From assembly GCA_029263125.1 (NCBI GenBank), contig JAJCYD010000036.1, positions 1-32,926 on the forward strand: a stretch of 32,926 nt of DNA, in the 5' to 3' direction. The notes under the pieces were generated by a model that worked only from the letters and a program-made list of their open reading frames with translations, did not search any database and was not told where the DNA came from. The number at the start of each line of letters is the position of its first letter. The stretch's first letter is position 1. Both the position numbers and the translations under genes were made by a program. The stretch comes from Solirubrobacteraceae bacterium. GTDB taxonomy: Bacteria > Actinomycetota > Thermoleophilia > Solirubrobacterales > Solirubrobacteraceae. Below are positions 7,548 through 15,787 of the stretch, one piece after another.

Positions 7548-7838
7548 ATGACGATGGCGGACACCCCAGCCAGCGCGACGGCGCCCGAACCTGCGACCCG
7601 TCAGCGACGGCCCGCGATCCTCGCCGTGGATGACGAGCCCGCGGTGCTGGCGGCCGTGGCGCGCGACCTGCGTCGCGGCTTCGCGGAGCGCTTTCGCGTG
7701 CTGCGCGCCGGCTCTGGGCAGGAGGCGCTCGATCTCCTGCGCGAAACTGGGTCTCAGGGCTGCCCATCGCCTACCACGACGAGCGCCGGGGTGGACGGCC
7801 ACGCGATCCGCACGGAGCGCTTCGGCCCGACCGGGTGA
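7548..7838 (+). pseudogene. Truncated response-regulator receiver domain
   Basis: After a short proline-rich leader, residues 23-66 read AILAVDDEPAVLAAVARDL and then RVLRAGSGQEALDLLRE, the beginning of a receiver domain including the acidic pair DDE that helps bind magnesium. After 'LLRE' (about position 7747) the family pattern stops: the phospho-acceptor aspartate, the conserved Thr/Ser and the Lys are all missing, and the frame ends 30 residues later. This opening ('AILAVDDxPxVxxAVARDLRRxF') is typical of receiver domains fused to thioredoxin-reductase-like flavoproteins, so the gene may be the beheaded start of such a fused protein. No reductase part is present downstream. Confidence 0.7.
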
Positions 7839-7905
7839 CGCGCCGCACCCGGCGGCTGGTCCTGCTCGCCGCGGACACGGCGCCGTGCCGGGTATCGGCG
7901 CCAAA

Positions 7906-8856
7906 TCAGTCGGGGCGCGCGCCCTCCACGGGCTCGTACTCCAGCGCCGCGCGATCCCAGCCGCCGTGCACGGCGGCGGCCTCGTAGGTGCTCTGCAGGA
8001 ACGACAGCAGCGTGGCGTCCGGATCGTCGGCGGTGCGGACCGCTTCGTAGGGCAGCAGGTACTGGCCGAAGTCCGCCGCGTAGAACGCCTCCGCGGGCAC
8101 CACGGCGTGCTCCTTGAAGCCGTCGGGCTCGGGGTAGGCGTAGGCGTAGAATGCGCCCTCCTCGCCGCCGCCGGGCCAGAAGCCGCAGCTGGACAGCTCG
8201 TGGGAGTAGCCCTCGACCATCACCCAGTCGCCGCAGTTCGGCGCGCCGCCCGGATGGCGCGGTGCGCGGGCGCCGGTGAAGCGCGTGCAGGCGAGGTCCA
8301 TCGCGCCCCAGAACAGATGGACGGGGCTGACCTTGCCGGCGAAGCGACCGCGAAACTGCCCCATGACGCGGTCGACCTGTACGAGCTGGCGCCAGAAGCG
8401 GTGCGCCGCGTCGGGGTCATAGGCGTGGTGCGTCTCGTCCTCGGCGAACGGGATCGCCGGGTCGACCTCGTTGGGCGCCGCGCTGATCGCGATCTGGATG
8501 CCCAGCGAGTCCAGGGCCGACATCGTCTCGGCATGAAACGCCGCGACGGACTTGGGCTCCAGCGCCACCGCGGCACGGCGGCCGTCGTCGGCGCTGATGC
8601 GCAGCTCGTGGTCGTGGAAGTCCAGGACCGCCGAGAACGTGCGCGATCCGTGGGGAACGGATCCGGTCGTCAGCCCGCGCGGGGTCACATAGAACGTCGC
8701 CTGCCACCAGTGGTTGAGCATCGGCGCCTCGGCAAGGCGCAGCTTGCCGACGATCTGCAGCCACATGTGCAGCGTCTCGCGGGTGTCCGTCCAGTCCTCG
8801 ACGCGCAGCGAAGGCCACGTGCCGGCCGACGGGCCGGTGTCCGGGGTGCTTGCCAT
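7906..8856 (-). CDS. DUF5996 family protein
   Basis: The 316-residue protein matches DUF5996 along its whole length: WPSLRVEDWTDTRETLHMW near the start, then QIVGKLRLA, NHWWQATFYVTPRGLTTG, the DFHDHELRI stretch, FWRQLVQVDRVMGQFRGRF, and the very conserved GKVSPVHLFWGAMDLACTRF near residue 185. Family function is unknown; proteins are soluble and about 300-320 aa, which fits. There is no signal peptide. It is transcribed on its own on the minus strand, divergent from the VOC gene at 8957, with about 100 bases between the starts. Confidence 0.92.
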   Translation of the reverse strand: MASTPDTGPSAGTWPSLRVEDWTDTRETLHMWLQIVGKLRLAEAPMLNHWWQATFYVTPRGLTTGSVPHGSRTFSAVLDFHDHELRISADDGRRAAVALEPKSVAAFHAETMSALDSLGIQIAISAAPNEVDPAIPFAEDETHHAYDPDAAHRFWRQLVQVDRVMGQFRGRFAGKVSPVHLFWGAMDLACTRFTGARAPRHPGGAPNCGDWVMVEGYSHELSSCGFWPGGGEEGAFYAYAYPEPDGFKEHAVVPAEAFYAADFGQYLLPYEAVRTADDPDATLLSFLQSTYEAAAVHGGWDRAALEYEPVEGARPD

Positions 8857-8956
8857 GTCCAGGTTCCTCTCGTTGCCATGTGCGATGAGTTTGCGGCGCG
8901 GCGCTGGTCTACACCTGCAGTATCCGTGCTCATCCCGATGAGGAGGTCACAGCGCC

Positions 8957-9445
8957 ATGCCGCAGAGGATCGTCCCCAATCTCTGGTTCGACACCGAGGC
9001 CGAGGAGGCCGCGAGCTTCTACGTCTCGGTCTTCAAGGGAGACTCGCGCATCATGAACGTCAGCCGCTACCCCGAGGGCAGTCCGGGCCCGGCCGGCACC
9101 GTGATGACCGTCGAGTTCCAGTTGGACGGGCAGCGCTTCGTCGCGATCAACGGCGGCCCGCAGTTCACCTTCGACGAGGCGGTCTCCTTTCAGATCGACT
9201 GCGAGACGCAGGCGGAGGTCGACTACTACTGGGACGCGCTGACCGAGGGCGGCAGCGAGAGCCAGTGCGGCTGGTGCAAGGACCGCTACGGGCTCTCCTG
9301 GCAGGTCGTGCCGGCGGGCATGGACGAGGTCTTCAACGATCCCGATCCCGCACGGGCGCAGCGTGCCATGCAGGCGATGCTGGGCATGGTCAAGCTCGAC
9401 ATCGGCGCATTGCGACGCGCCGCCGACGGCGTCGAGGTGGCCTGA
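8957..9445 (+). CDS. VOC-family protein, PhnB-like (3-demethylubiquinone methyltransferase-like fold)
   Basis: The 162-residue protein has the PhnB/YjdN-type VOC pattern: IVPNLWFDTEAEEAASFYVSVF at residues 5-26, RYPEGSPGPAGTVMTVEFQLDG, then FVAINGGPQFTFDEAVSFQI, and the ending GWCKDRYGLSWQVVP. Such proteins are often annotated '3-demethylubiquinone-9 3-methyltransferase', but that activity is not supported for this fold; they are better described as VOC superfamily members of unknown substrate. AGGAGGT lies 8 bases before the ATG, a strong ribosome-binding site. A C-terminal tail of helical residues (ARAQRAMQAMLGMVKLDIGAL) is common in this subfamily and probably mediates dimer contacts. Confidence 0.92.
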   Translation: MPQRIVPNLWFDTEAEEAASFYVSVFKGDSRIMNVSRYPEGSPGPAGTVMTVEFQLDGQRFVAINGGPQFTFDEAVSFQIDCETQAEVDYYWDALTEGGSESQCGWCKDRYGLSWQVVPAGMDEVFNDPDPARAQRAMQAMLGMVKLDIGALRRAADGVEVA

Positions 9446-9551
9446 CCGGGGCATCACGATCCGCGAGTTCGCCCCGTCGCAGTCCTGCTCGTGATCAACG
9501 TGGCGCACAACGCCGTTCGGAGCGCGGCTCGGCGGGCGTAAGCTCACCGCC

Positions 9552-10139
9552 ATGCCCGACGACGAGGAGCACCGGCAGCTCATGATGGCCGCCATCGCGC
9601 TGGAGGGCGAAGCGCACACCGCGTTGCTGGCGGGCGACCGCGACGCCGCGCGCGAGACGTATGGCCGCGCCGTCGAGCGCTACAGGGCGTCGTGGGAGCT
9701 CGCGCCGCCCAAGAGCTACGGCCGCCTCGTCGGGCTGATCAAGGCCGGCGTGCTCGGCGGACAGCCGGCCGCCGTGGCGCGCGAAGTGCGCGACAGACTC
9801 AAGGACGACGACAACGCCGAGGGCTCTCCCGTCGCCTCCTATGCGCTCGCCGTCGCGGCGTTGATCGTCGGCGACGGCGAGGACGCGGTCGTCCGGGCGA
9901 CGCGCATGGAGCCGCGCGGGGAGGCCTTCGAGCGCACGGCGGCCGCGCTGAAGGCACTGGCCACCGGGGACGCCGGCGCCTACGAGGCGGCGCTGACGGC
10001 GATCGAAGCGGACTTCGCCGCGCGCACTGAACATCTCACCGGCGTGGCGATCGCCGACACCGCGGTCATGCTCGAGCTGCTGGCCGCCGAGCGCGACCTG
10101 GCGGTCCGGCCGTCGAGCGCGCTCGTCCCTGTCATCTGA
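9552..10139 (+). CDS. Helical-repeat hypothetical protein (TPR-like)
   Basis: The 195-residue soluble protein is almost all alpha-helical, with repeating helix pairs such as MMAAIALEGEAHTALLAGDRDAARETYGRAVERY (about residues 11-45) and later VASYALAVAALIVGDGEDAV, AFERTAAALKALATGDAGAYEAAL and VAIADTAVMLELLAAERDLA. The spacing is TPR-like, but the canonical TPR consensus residues are incomplete. No family name can be assigned. Its last 8 bases overlap the end of fdhD on the opposite strand (convergent). It has no operon partner upstream. A role as an adaptor or scaffold is only a guess. Confidence 0.75.
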   Translation: MPDDEEHRQLMMAAIALEGEAHTALLAGDRDAARETYGRAVERYRASWELAPPKSYGRLVGLIKAGVLGGQPAAVAREVRDRLKDDDNAEGSPVASYALAVAALIVGDGEDAVVRATRMEPRGEAFERTAAALKALATGDAGAYEAALTAIEADFAARTEHLTGVAIADTAVMLELLAAERDLAVRPSSALVPVI

Positions 10140-10896
10140 CGACGCGCTCGGCACCGCTGTAGACGTTCACGCGCTCCTCGCGCGCGAAGCCCGCAAGCGT
10201 CATCCCGCGGTCGCCCGCCAGCGCGATCGCCAGCGACGTCGGCGCGCCGACGCCGACGAGGATCGGGGCGCCCGCGACGGCCGCCTTCTGCACGAGCTCG
10301 AAGGACAGCCGGCCGCTGACGCAGAGGATGTGGTCGTGCAGGGGGAGCAGGCCGTCGCGCAGCGCGCGGCCGACGACCTTGTCCATCGCGTTGTGGCGAC
10401 CGACGTCCTCGCGCACGATCAGCGCCTCGCCCTCGGCCGTGAAGAGTCCGGTGGCGTGCATTCCGCCTGTGCGGGTGAAACCCGGCTGGCTCAGGCGTGC
10501 TGGCAGCGCGCAGAGCAGCGAACGCGCCACGACCGGTCCGGCGGGCAGCACCGGCCCATGGACGGCGACCTCTTCCAGCGAGCCCTTGCCGCACACGCCG
10601 CACGACGACGTCGTGTAGAAGCGCCGCGCACCCGGGTCGTGCAGCAGTGGGCCGCGCACATCGACGGTGTTGATCGCGAGGTCGGCGGTTGGTCCGGCAT
10701 CGTGCGCGCGGTCGATCAGGCCCTCGCCGTGCAGGAACCCGAGCGCGAGCTCCTCGTCGTCGCCGGGGGTGCGCATCGTGACCGTCAGCGCCACGCCGTC
10801 GACGCGGATCTCCAGCGGCTCCTCGACGGCGACCTCGTCGCGCTCCCCATCCCGCAGCACCGCGGCGGTCATCATGCCGGCCACGACGTCGCCCAT
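10132..10896 (-). CDS. fdhD: FdhD, sulfurtransferase for formate dehydrogenase maturation
   Basis: FdhD carries sulfur from a cysteine desulfurase to the molybdopterin cofactor of formate dehydrogenase and is required for its activity. The 254-residue protein contains the conserved CGVCGKGSLE motif (C99 and C102), the mobile-loop cysteines of the family. It also has EEPLEIRVDG near residue 25, LALGFLHGEGLI at 50-61, TGGMHATGLF, and REDVGRHNAMDKVVG, the nucleotide-binding segment. It is the last gene of the formate dehydrogenase operon, starting 4 bases after the stop of the catalytic subunit, which fits its role exactly. The 3' end overlaps the helical-repeat gene on the opposite strand by 8 bases. 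Confidence 0.97.
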   Translation of the reverse strand: MGDVVAGMMTAAVLRDGERDEVAVEEPLEIRVDGVALTVTMRTPGDDEELALGFLHGEGLIDRAHDAGPTADLAINTVDVRGPLLHDPGARRFYTTSSCGVCGKGSLEEVAVHGPVLPAGPVVARSLLCALPARLSQPGFTRTGGMHATGLFTAEGEALIVREDVGRHNAMDKVVGRALRDGLLPLHDHILCVSGRLSFELVQKAAVAGAPILVGVGAPTSLAIALAGDRGMTLAGFAREERVNVYSGAERVVR

Positions 10897-10900
10897 GGCG

Positions 10901-12976
10901 CTACCCGGCGGCCGCGATCGCCGGCGTGCGGCGCGGCTTCTCGGACACCGGCCGCACGTCGACCGCGACGACCTTGTACTCCGGGCACGACGTGTTGACG
11001 TCCGCCGACGGGCCGATCAGCAGGTTCGTGCGGACCTCGGGGAAGTGGAAGGCCGTGAAGACGTGGCCCGGCTCGATGCGCGCGGTCACGTGGGCATGCA
11101 ACTCGATCCGGCCATGGGCGCTTCGCACCGACACGAGCGATCCATCCTCGATCCAGAGCCGCTCCGCGTCGTCTGGATGGATCTCCAGCCACTCCGAGCC
11201 GACGAGGTCGAGGTTGTGTGTTCGCCGCGTCATCGTGCCGGCGTTGTAGTGCTCCAGTCGACGGCCGGTCACGAGGATCACCGGGAATGCGTCTGACACC
11301 TCGCTGCCGGGCGGCTTGTAGGGCAGCGCCGCAAGCAGCGCGCGCCCACCGGGCAGCTCGAAGGCGTCCTCGTAGAGGATCGGCGAGTCCGTGCCGTCGG
11401 CGGCGACCGGCCACTGCAGGCCGCCGCGGCCGATGCGCTCGTGCGAGACGCCGGCCCAGTCGGGCGTCAGCGCGGCGATCTCGTCCATGGCGTCGGCCGG
11501 CGTCTGGAACCCCATGTCGTGGCCGAGCGCCGCGGAGATCGTCGTGAGGATGTCGAAGTCCGTGCGCGCGTCGCCGGGCGGGTCGATCGCCGGCGCCACG
11601 AGCTGGATGCGCCGCTCGGCGTTGGTGAATGTGCCGCCCTTCTCCAGAAACGAGGACGCCGGCAGGACGACGTCGGCGTAGCGCGTCGTCTCGTTCTCGA
11701 AGATGTCCTGCACGACGAGGAGCTCCAGGGACTCCAGTGCGGCGATGACGTGCGTCGTGTCGGGGTCAGTCTGCGCGACGTCCTCGCCGAAGATGTACAT
11801 CGCCTTGAGGTCGCCAGCGACGGCCGCGGAGAACATCTCGGGGATCTTCAGGCCCCGCTCGCGCTTCATGCTCACGCCCCAGCGCTCCTCGAAGCGGCGC
11901 GCAACCGACTCGTCGGCGACCGACTGGTAGCCGGTGAACGTGTCGGGCAGCGCGCCCATGTCCGAGGAGCCCTGGACGTTGTTCTGTCCGCGCAGCGGCA
12001 GCAGCGCGCTGCCCCGCCGCCCGACCTTGCCGCACATCAGCGCGAGGTTGCAGATCAGCCGCACGACCTCCGAGCCATAGCGGTGCTCGGTGACGCCCAG
12101 GCCCCACATGACGCTCGCCTCGCCGGCCTCGGCATAGATGTGCGCGGCGCGCTGCAGGTCGGCCGCGGGCACGCCGCTGATGCGCTGCACGTCGGCGGGG
12201 GTGTAGTCCTCCAGCAGCGCGCGCGTCTCGTCATAGCCCTCGGTACGCGCGGCGAGAAACGGCTGGTCGACGAGCCCGTCGCGCGCCACCACGTGGGCGA
12301 GGCCGAGCATGACCGCGGCATTCGTCCCGGGCCTGGGTGACAGGTGCAGCACGCCGTAGTCGGCCAGCTCGATGCGGCGCGGGTCGATCGTCACGAGCTT
12401 CAGACCGCGCAGGGTCGCCTGCTTGATGCGCGCGCCGGCCACCGGATGTGCCTCGGTCGGGTTCGCGCCGATGAGGATCGCCGCATCGGCGGCCTCGATG
12501 TCGTCGAAGGACCCCGTCGCGCCCGACAGGCCGAAGGACTTGCGCAACGCCCACGATGTGGGGGAGTGGCAGACGCGCGAGCAGTTGTCGATGTTGTGCG
12601 TGCCGATCGCGGCGCGCATCATCCGCTGCATGACGTAGCAGTCCTCGTTGGTGGCGCGCGAGGAGGCCAGGCCGGCGATCGCGTCGGGACCGTCGGCGTC
12701 GCGGATGCGCGTCAGCTCGGAAACGATCAGCGCGATCGCCTCCTCCCAGGAGGCGCGTCGCAGCTCACCGTCGCCGTCTCGGATCAGCGGCGAATCCAGG
12801 CGCTCGCGGTGACGGGAGAACTGGTGGGCGAAGCGGCCCTTCAGGCAGGTGTGGCCCTTGTTCGCCGGTCCGTCGAGCGCCGGCGCGATCGTGATGACCT
12901 TGCCGTCGGAGGCGTGCGCCTCCAGCCGGCAGCCGACGCCACAGTAGCCGCAGGTCGTTGTCAGGTCGCGGTCCAT
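10901..12976 (-). CDS. Formate dehydrogenase catalytic subunit (molybdopterin, NAD-linked type)
   Basis: This is the bis-MGD molybdenum (or tungsten) catalytic subunit that oxidises formate to CO2. The N-terminal [4Fe-4S] motif is complete (C9, C12, C16, C44), with the electron-transfer lysine K46 in CLKG. The active-site cysteine that binds Mo is C136, in NCSRVCHSPT, with the adjacent catalytic H137, so the enzyme is a Cys rather than a selenocysteine form. PLRGQNNVQG carries the formate-positioning arginine of the family. At 691 residues it is a core catalytic subunit without the N-terminal ferredoxin-like extension of FdsA. That part is encoded as a separate gene immediately upstream. The C-terminal molydopterin dinucleotide-binding domain (VILVTGRRLEHYNAGTMTRR) is intact. 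It starts 4 bases after the upstream stop. Confidence 0.96.
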   Translation of the reverse strand: MDRDLTTTCGYCGVGCRLEAHASDGKVITIAPALDGPANKGHTCLKGRFAHQFSRHRERLDSPLIRDGDGELRRASWEEAIALIVSELTRIRDADGPDAIAGLASSRATNEDCYVMQRMMRAAIGTHNIDNCSRVCHSPTSWALRKSFGLSGATGSFDDIEAADAAILIGANPTEAHPVAGARIKQATLRGLKLVTIDPRRIELADYGVLHLSPRPGTNAAVMLGLAHVVARDGLVDQPFLAARTEGYDETRALLEDYTPADVQRISGVPAADLQRAAHIYAEAGEASVMWGLGVTEHRYGSEVVRLICNLALMCGKVGRRGSALLPLRGQNNVQGSSDMGALPDTFTGYQSVADESVARRFEERWGVSMKRERGLKIPEMFSAAVAGDLKAMYIFGEDVAQTDPDTTHVIAALESLELLVVQDIFENETTRYADVVLPASSFLEKGGTFTNAERRIQLVAPAIDPPGDARTDFDILTTISAALGHDMGFQTPADAMDEIAALTPDWAGVSHERIGRGGLQWPVAADGTDSPILYEDAFELPGGRALLAALPYKPPGSEVSDAFPVILVTGRRLEHYNAGTMTRRTHNLDLVGSEWLEIHPDDAERLWIEDGSLVSVRSAHGRIELHAHVTARIEPGHVFTAFHFPEVRTNLLIGPSADVNTSCPEYKVVAVDVRPVSEKPRRTPAIAAAG

Positions 12977-12980
12977 GGGG

Positions 12981-13613
12981 TTACCTCTCGATCATGGCCA
13001 GCAGGGAGATCTCGGTGATCGCGTCGGTCGGGCAGGTGTCGGCACAGGCACCGCACGAGACGCACGTGGAGTCGCGAAAGCCCTGATCCATGCCGGCCGC
13101 GATGTTCGCGTCAAAGCCGCGGCCGACGGCGGTCAGCGCAAAGGCGCCCTGCACCTCGTCACAGGCTCGTACGCAGCGTCCGCAGGAGATGCACAGTTCC
13201 TGGCGCAGCGCCAGGTATGGGTGGCGCAGGTCTTCGCGGCGCTCGTGCACCGCGCCGGGCCAGCGCAGCTCGCCCTCGACGCCCAGGTCCCGCGCGATGG
13301 CGGCAAGCTCGGTGCCCTCGCCAGGCGGCTGGGGCAGCTCGGACAGCACGAGCTCGACCGTCGCCGCCGCGATCCGCCGCGCCGTCTCGTCGCGGGTGTC
13401 GATCACCATGCCGTCGCGACACAGCGTCGTGCACGCCGGCAGCGGCCCCGATGCGCCCCGTACCCCGACCATGCAGACGCGACACGCGCCGAAGGGCTCC
13501 TGGCGCTCGTCGAAGCACAGCGTCGGCACGAACCCGCCGGACAGGCGAACGGCCTGCAGCACCGTCGTGCCGGCCTGTACGTCGACGTCCGAGTCATCGA
13601 CGATGACGCGCAT
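12981..13613 (-). CDS. NuoG-N/HoxU-like iron-sulfur subunit of formate dehydrogenase
   Basis: The 210-residue electron-transfer subunit has a plant-type [2Fe-2S] ferredoxin domain (C33, C44, C47, C61) and a C-terminal pair of [4Fe-4S] motifs (C141, C144, C147, C151; C184, C187, C190, C194). This corresponds to the N-terminal third of NuoG or to the front part of FdsA. The middle region, where NuoG has the His-x3-Cys-x2-Cys-x5-Cys ligands of cluster N5, here reads SELPQPPGEGTELAAIARDLG with no His or Cys, so that cluster is absent. The gene starts at an ATG that shares one base with the upstream stop (TGATG), so translation is coupled. Electrons should run from the catalytic subunit through these clusters to the NuoF-like flavin subunit. 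Confidence 0.93.
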   Translation of the reverse strand: MRVIVDDSDVDVQAGTTVLQAVRLSGGFVPTLCFDERQEPFGACRVCMVGVRGASGPLPACTTLCRDGMVIDTRDETARRIAAATVELVLSELPQPPGEGTELAAIARDLGVEGELRWPGAVHERREDLRHPYLALRQELCISCGRCVRACDEVQGAFALTAVGRGFDANIAAGMDQGFRDSTCVSCGACADTCPTDAITEISLLAMIER

Positions 13614-15268
13614 CAGGCGATTCCCAGCTCGTCGGGGAAGTGTTCGAGCAGGCTGCGGATCGGCGCCGGCATGCCGCTGCCATGCGCGCACAGCGACCCG
13701 AGCTCCAGGGTCTCCAGCAGTGCCTCGAGGCGCTCGCGATCGACGTCCTCGTCCGCCACGAACATCTCGTGCGCGCGGCGCAGGCCGATCCGGCACGGAA
13801 AGCACTTGCCGCAGCTCTCGGTCGCACCGAAGCGCAGCAGGTGCGTGGCGAGCGCGCGCATGTCCGTCGTCTCGTCGAAGGCGACGATCCCGCCATGGCC
13901 GAGCATGCACCCGACCGCGGCGAGGTCGTCGAAGTCAAACGGCGTGTCGAGCAGCGACGCGGGCAGGATCCCGCCGAGCGGCCCGCCGATCTGCAGCGCC
14001 TTGATCTGTTGGCCGTCGCGCAGTCCGCCCGCGAGACCCTCGCACAGCTCGCGCGTCGAGGTGCCGAAGCACACCTCATAGACGCCCGGGCGCTCGAAGC
14101 GCTCGTTGAAGCAGATGAGCTTCGTGCCGGATGTCGGGCCGGGGCTGAGCTGGCCGTAGCGCTCGGCGCCCTCGCGCGCGACGAGCGGGATGTTGCACAG
14201 CGTCTCGACGTTGTTGACGACGGTCGGCAGGCCGTGCAGCCCGCGCTGGGCGGGAAACGGCGGGCGAGCGGATACGGTGCCTCGAAGCCCCTGCAGGCAG
14301 GCCAGCAGCGCGGTCTCCTCGCCGACGACGTATGAGCCGGCGCCCTCGACGATCGTCACGTCAAACGCGAAGTCCGAGCCCAGCACCGAGGCGCCGAGCA
14401 GCCCGGCGCGCCGGGCCACGGCGACCGCCCATTCAAGCGCCGGCTTGGAGCGCGGGTACTCCGAGCGCGTCAACACGAAGCCATGGTCGGCGCCGACGGC
14501 ATAGCCGGCCAGCGCCATGCCCTCCAGCAACAGCTCGGGGCGCTCCTCCATCAACAGCTTGTCGATGTAGGAGCCTGGATCGCCCTCGTCGCCGTTGGCG
14601 ACGATGAACTTGCGCTCGCCATCGGCATCACGCGCGAACTCCCACTTCAGGCCGGCGGGGAAGCCCGCGCCGCCGCGCCCGCGCACCTCGGCGCGCTTGA
14701 CCACGTCCAGCAGCTCCTCGGGCGTCAGCGTGGCGATCGCCCGCGACAGGCCGGCCCAGTCGTGCCCGAACGCCAGCAGCGCCGGACCGTCGAGCGCGCT
14801 GCGCGGCGGTGGCTCGCGTGCCGGCCTGATCGCGCCCGCGAGCACGCGCTCGACGACGCTCGGACCGGCGTCCACCACCTCGCCCTCGCGGACCGCCGGC
14901 GCGCTGTGGCAATACCCGAGGCACACGGTCTCCGCGAGCGAGACCGAACCATCCGCGCTGCGCTCGCCCAGGTCACATCCGAGTGCGTCGCGCAGCTCGT
15001 CGACATGCGCGTCGGCGGTCGCCGCGAAGCACGCCGTGCCCGTGCAGACGCGGATGTGGCGCTCCCCACGCGGCGCCAGCAGGTCGTCGTAGAACGTCGA
15101 GACCCCGTGAACGGCGGCTTCGGGCAGCCCCGAGCGCGCAGCGGCGTCGCGGCGATCCTCGTCTGTGAGCTCGCCGTGGTCGGCGACGGCGGCCTTCAGC
15201 ACCTCCAGAGCCGTGGGGGCCCCGAGCTCGTGATGGCGGCGGATGATCTCGACGAGGTTGCGCGACAT
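13613..15268 (-). CDS. Fused NuoE-NuoF-like NAD-reducing subunit of formate dehydrogenase
   Basis: The 551-residue protein joins two complex I-like modules. Residues 1-150 are NuoE/FdsG-like with a [2Fe-2S] site (C75, C80, C116, C120). Residues 170-551 are NuoF/FdsB-like, with the FMN/NADH-binding glycine motif RGRGGAGFPAGLKW (196-209) and ANGDEGDPGSYIDK (224-237), and the C-terminal [4Fe-4S] ligands ESCGKCFPCRIG plus GSLCAHG. It accepts electrons from the Fe-S subunit and reduces NAD+. It is the first gene of the operon and ends in a one-base overlap with the next gene. The fusion keeps the E and F modules in fixed 1:1 ratio. A promoter must lie in the 67 bases upstream, before the gene at 15336. 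Confidence 0.95.
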   Translation of the reverse strand: MSRNLVEIIRRHHELGAPTALEVLKAAVADHGELTDEDRRDAAARSGLPEAAVHGVSTFYDDLLAPRGERHIRVCTGTACFAATADAHVDELRDALGCDLGERSADGSVSLAETVCLGYCHSAPAVREGEVVDAGPSVVERVLAGAIRPAREPPPRSALDGPALLAFGHDWAGLSRAIATLTPEELLDVVKRAEVRGRGGAGFPAGLKWEFARDADGERKFIVANGDEGDPGSYIDKLLMEERPELLLEGMALAGYAVGADHGFVLTRSEYPRSKPALEWAVAVARRAGLLGASVLGSDFAFDVTIVEGAGSYVVGEETALLACLQGLRGTVSARPPFPAQRGLHGLPTVVNNVETLCNIPLVAREGAERYGQLSPGPTSGTKLICFNERFERPGVYEVCFGTSTRELCEGLAGGLRDGQQIKALQIGGPLGGILPASLLDTPFDFDDLAAVGCMLGHGGIVAFDETTDMRALATHLLRFGATESCGKCFPCRIGLRRAHEMFVADEDVDRERLEALLETLELGSLCAHGSGMPAPIRSLLEHFPDELGIA

Positions 15269-15335
15269 GTGATCGGTCTCGAGTGATCATCGCGCATGGC
15301 CGCAGCGTGGTCCACGGGTATCCGTCTGAGGGGCG

Positions 15336-15566
15336 TCATCTGCGCGGGCGTTCGCATCCGGCGGTGGGGATGCAGTCAAGCGGCGTGCCGGTGATGAGTC
15401 CCAGCAACAGCACGATGAACGTCAGTCCGAGGATCGAGTACAGCGCGACCATCAGCCAGTGCAGGGTCTCGCCCTCGCCGAGGCCGGCCCAGATGCGCAG
15501 GTGCTTGGTCAGAGCGCCGTAGTAGCGCTTGAGCGCGGCGACGATCGTCGTGATGCGATGCCTCAT
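15336..15566 (-). CDS. Small single-TM membrane protein
   Basis: The 76-residue protein has a basic, amphipathic N-terminus (MRHRITTIVAALKRYYGALTK), a membrane helix at about residues 38-59 (WLMVALYSILGLTFIVLLLG) and a short tail with two cysteines (DCIPTAGC). Its ATG overlaps the stop of the S4 gene in the sequence ATGA, so it is translationally coupled and belongs to the aminotransferase/S4 operon. I recognise no family. Its conservation with that pair is worth testing. Confidence 0.7.
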   Translation of the reverse strand: MRHRITTIVAALKRYYGALTKHLRIWAGLGEGETLHWLMVALYSILGLTFIVLLLGLITGTPLDCIPTAGCERPRR

Positions 15567-15787
15567 GCGACCCGCACCTCCTCGCCGTCGACGATCACCG
15601 TGTCGCCCCGGCGCAGCTGGCGCCCGCGGCGCCGCTCGACCTCGCCGTTGACGCTCGCCGCGCCCTCCTGCACGAGCTCGCGCGCATGCCCGCCGGACTC
15701 CGCCATCCCGGCGAGCTTCAGCAGCTGACCGAGGCGGATCGTGTCGTCGGCGATGGCCACGTCTCGCGCGCCGGGGTCCTCAGCCAT
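15563..15787 (-). CDS. S4-domain RNA-binding protein (YaaA/RlbA-like)
   Basis: The 74-residue protein is essentially one S4 domain: IRLGQLLKLAGMAESGGHARELVQEGAASVNGEVERRRGRQLRRGD fits the S4 pattern (residues 17-62), with a short acidic N-terminus and the end TVIVDGEEVRVA. Stand-alone S4 proteins of this size are the YaaA/RlbA type, which bind ribosomal RNA or act in ribosome recycling. It starts 8 bases inside the aminotransferase gene's end and its stop overlaps the next start, so it is the middle gene of a coupled operon. The ATG at 15787 is the only start that gives the family's normal length. Confidence 0.9.
   Translation of the reverse strand: MAEDPGARDVAIADDTIRLGQLLKLAGMAESGGHARELVQEGAASVNGEVERRRGRQLRRGDTVIVDGEEVRVA

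Noticed and set aside
9455-9480. CGGGGC...GCCCCG as a terminator after the PhnB-like gene
   Set aside because: The loop is long, the stem short, and no T-run follows.
7630-9585. Plus-strand open frame of about 650 codons over the DUF5996 gene
   Set aside because: It is antisense to a well-conserved DUF5996 protein and has no recognisable domains.
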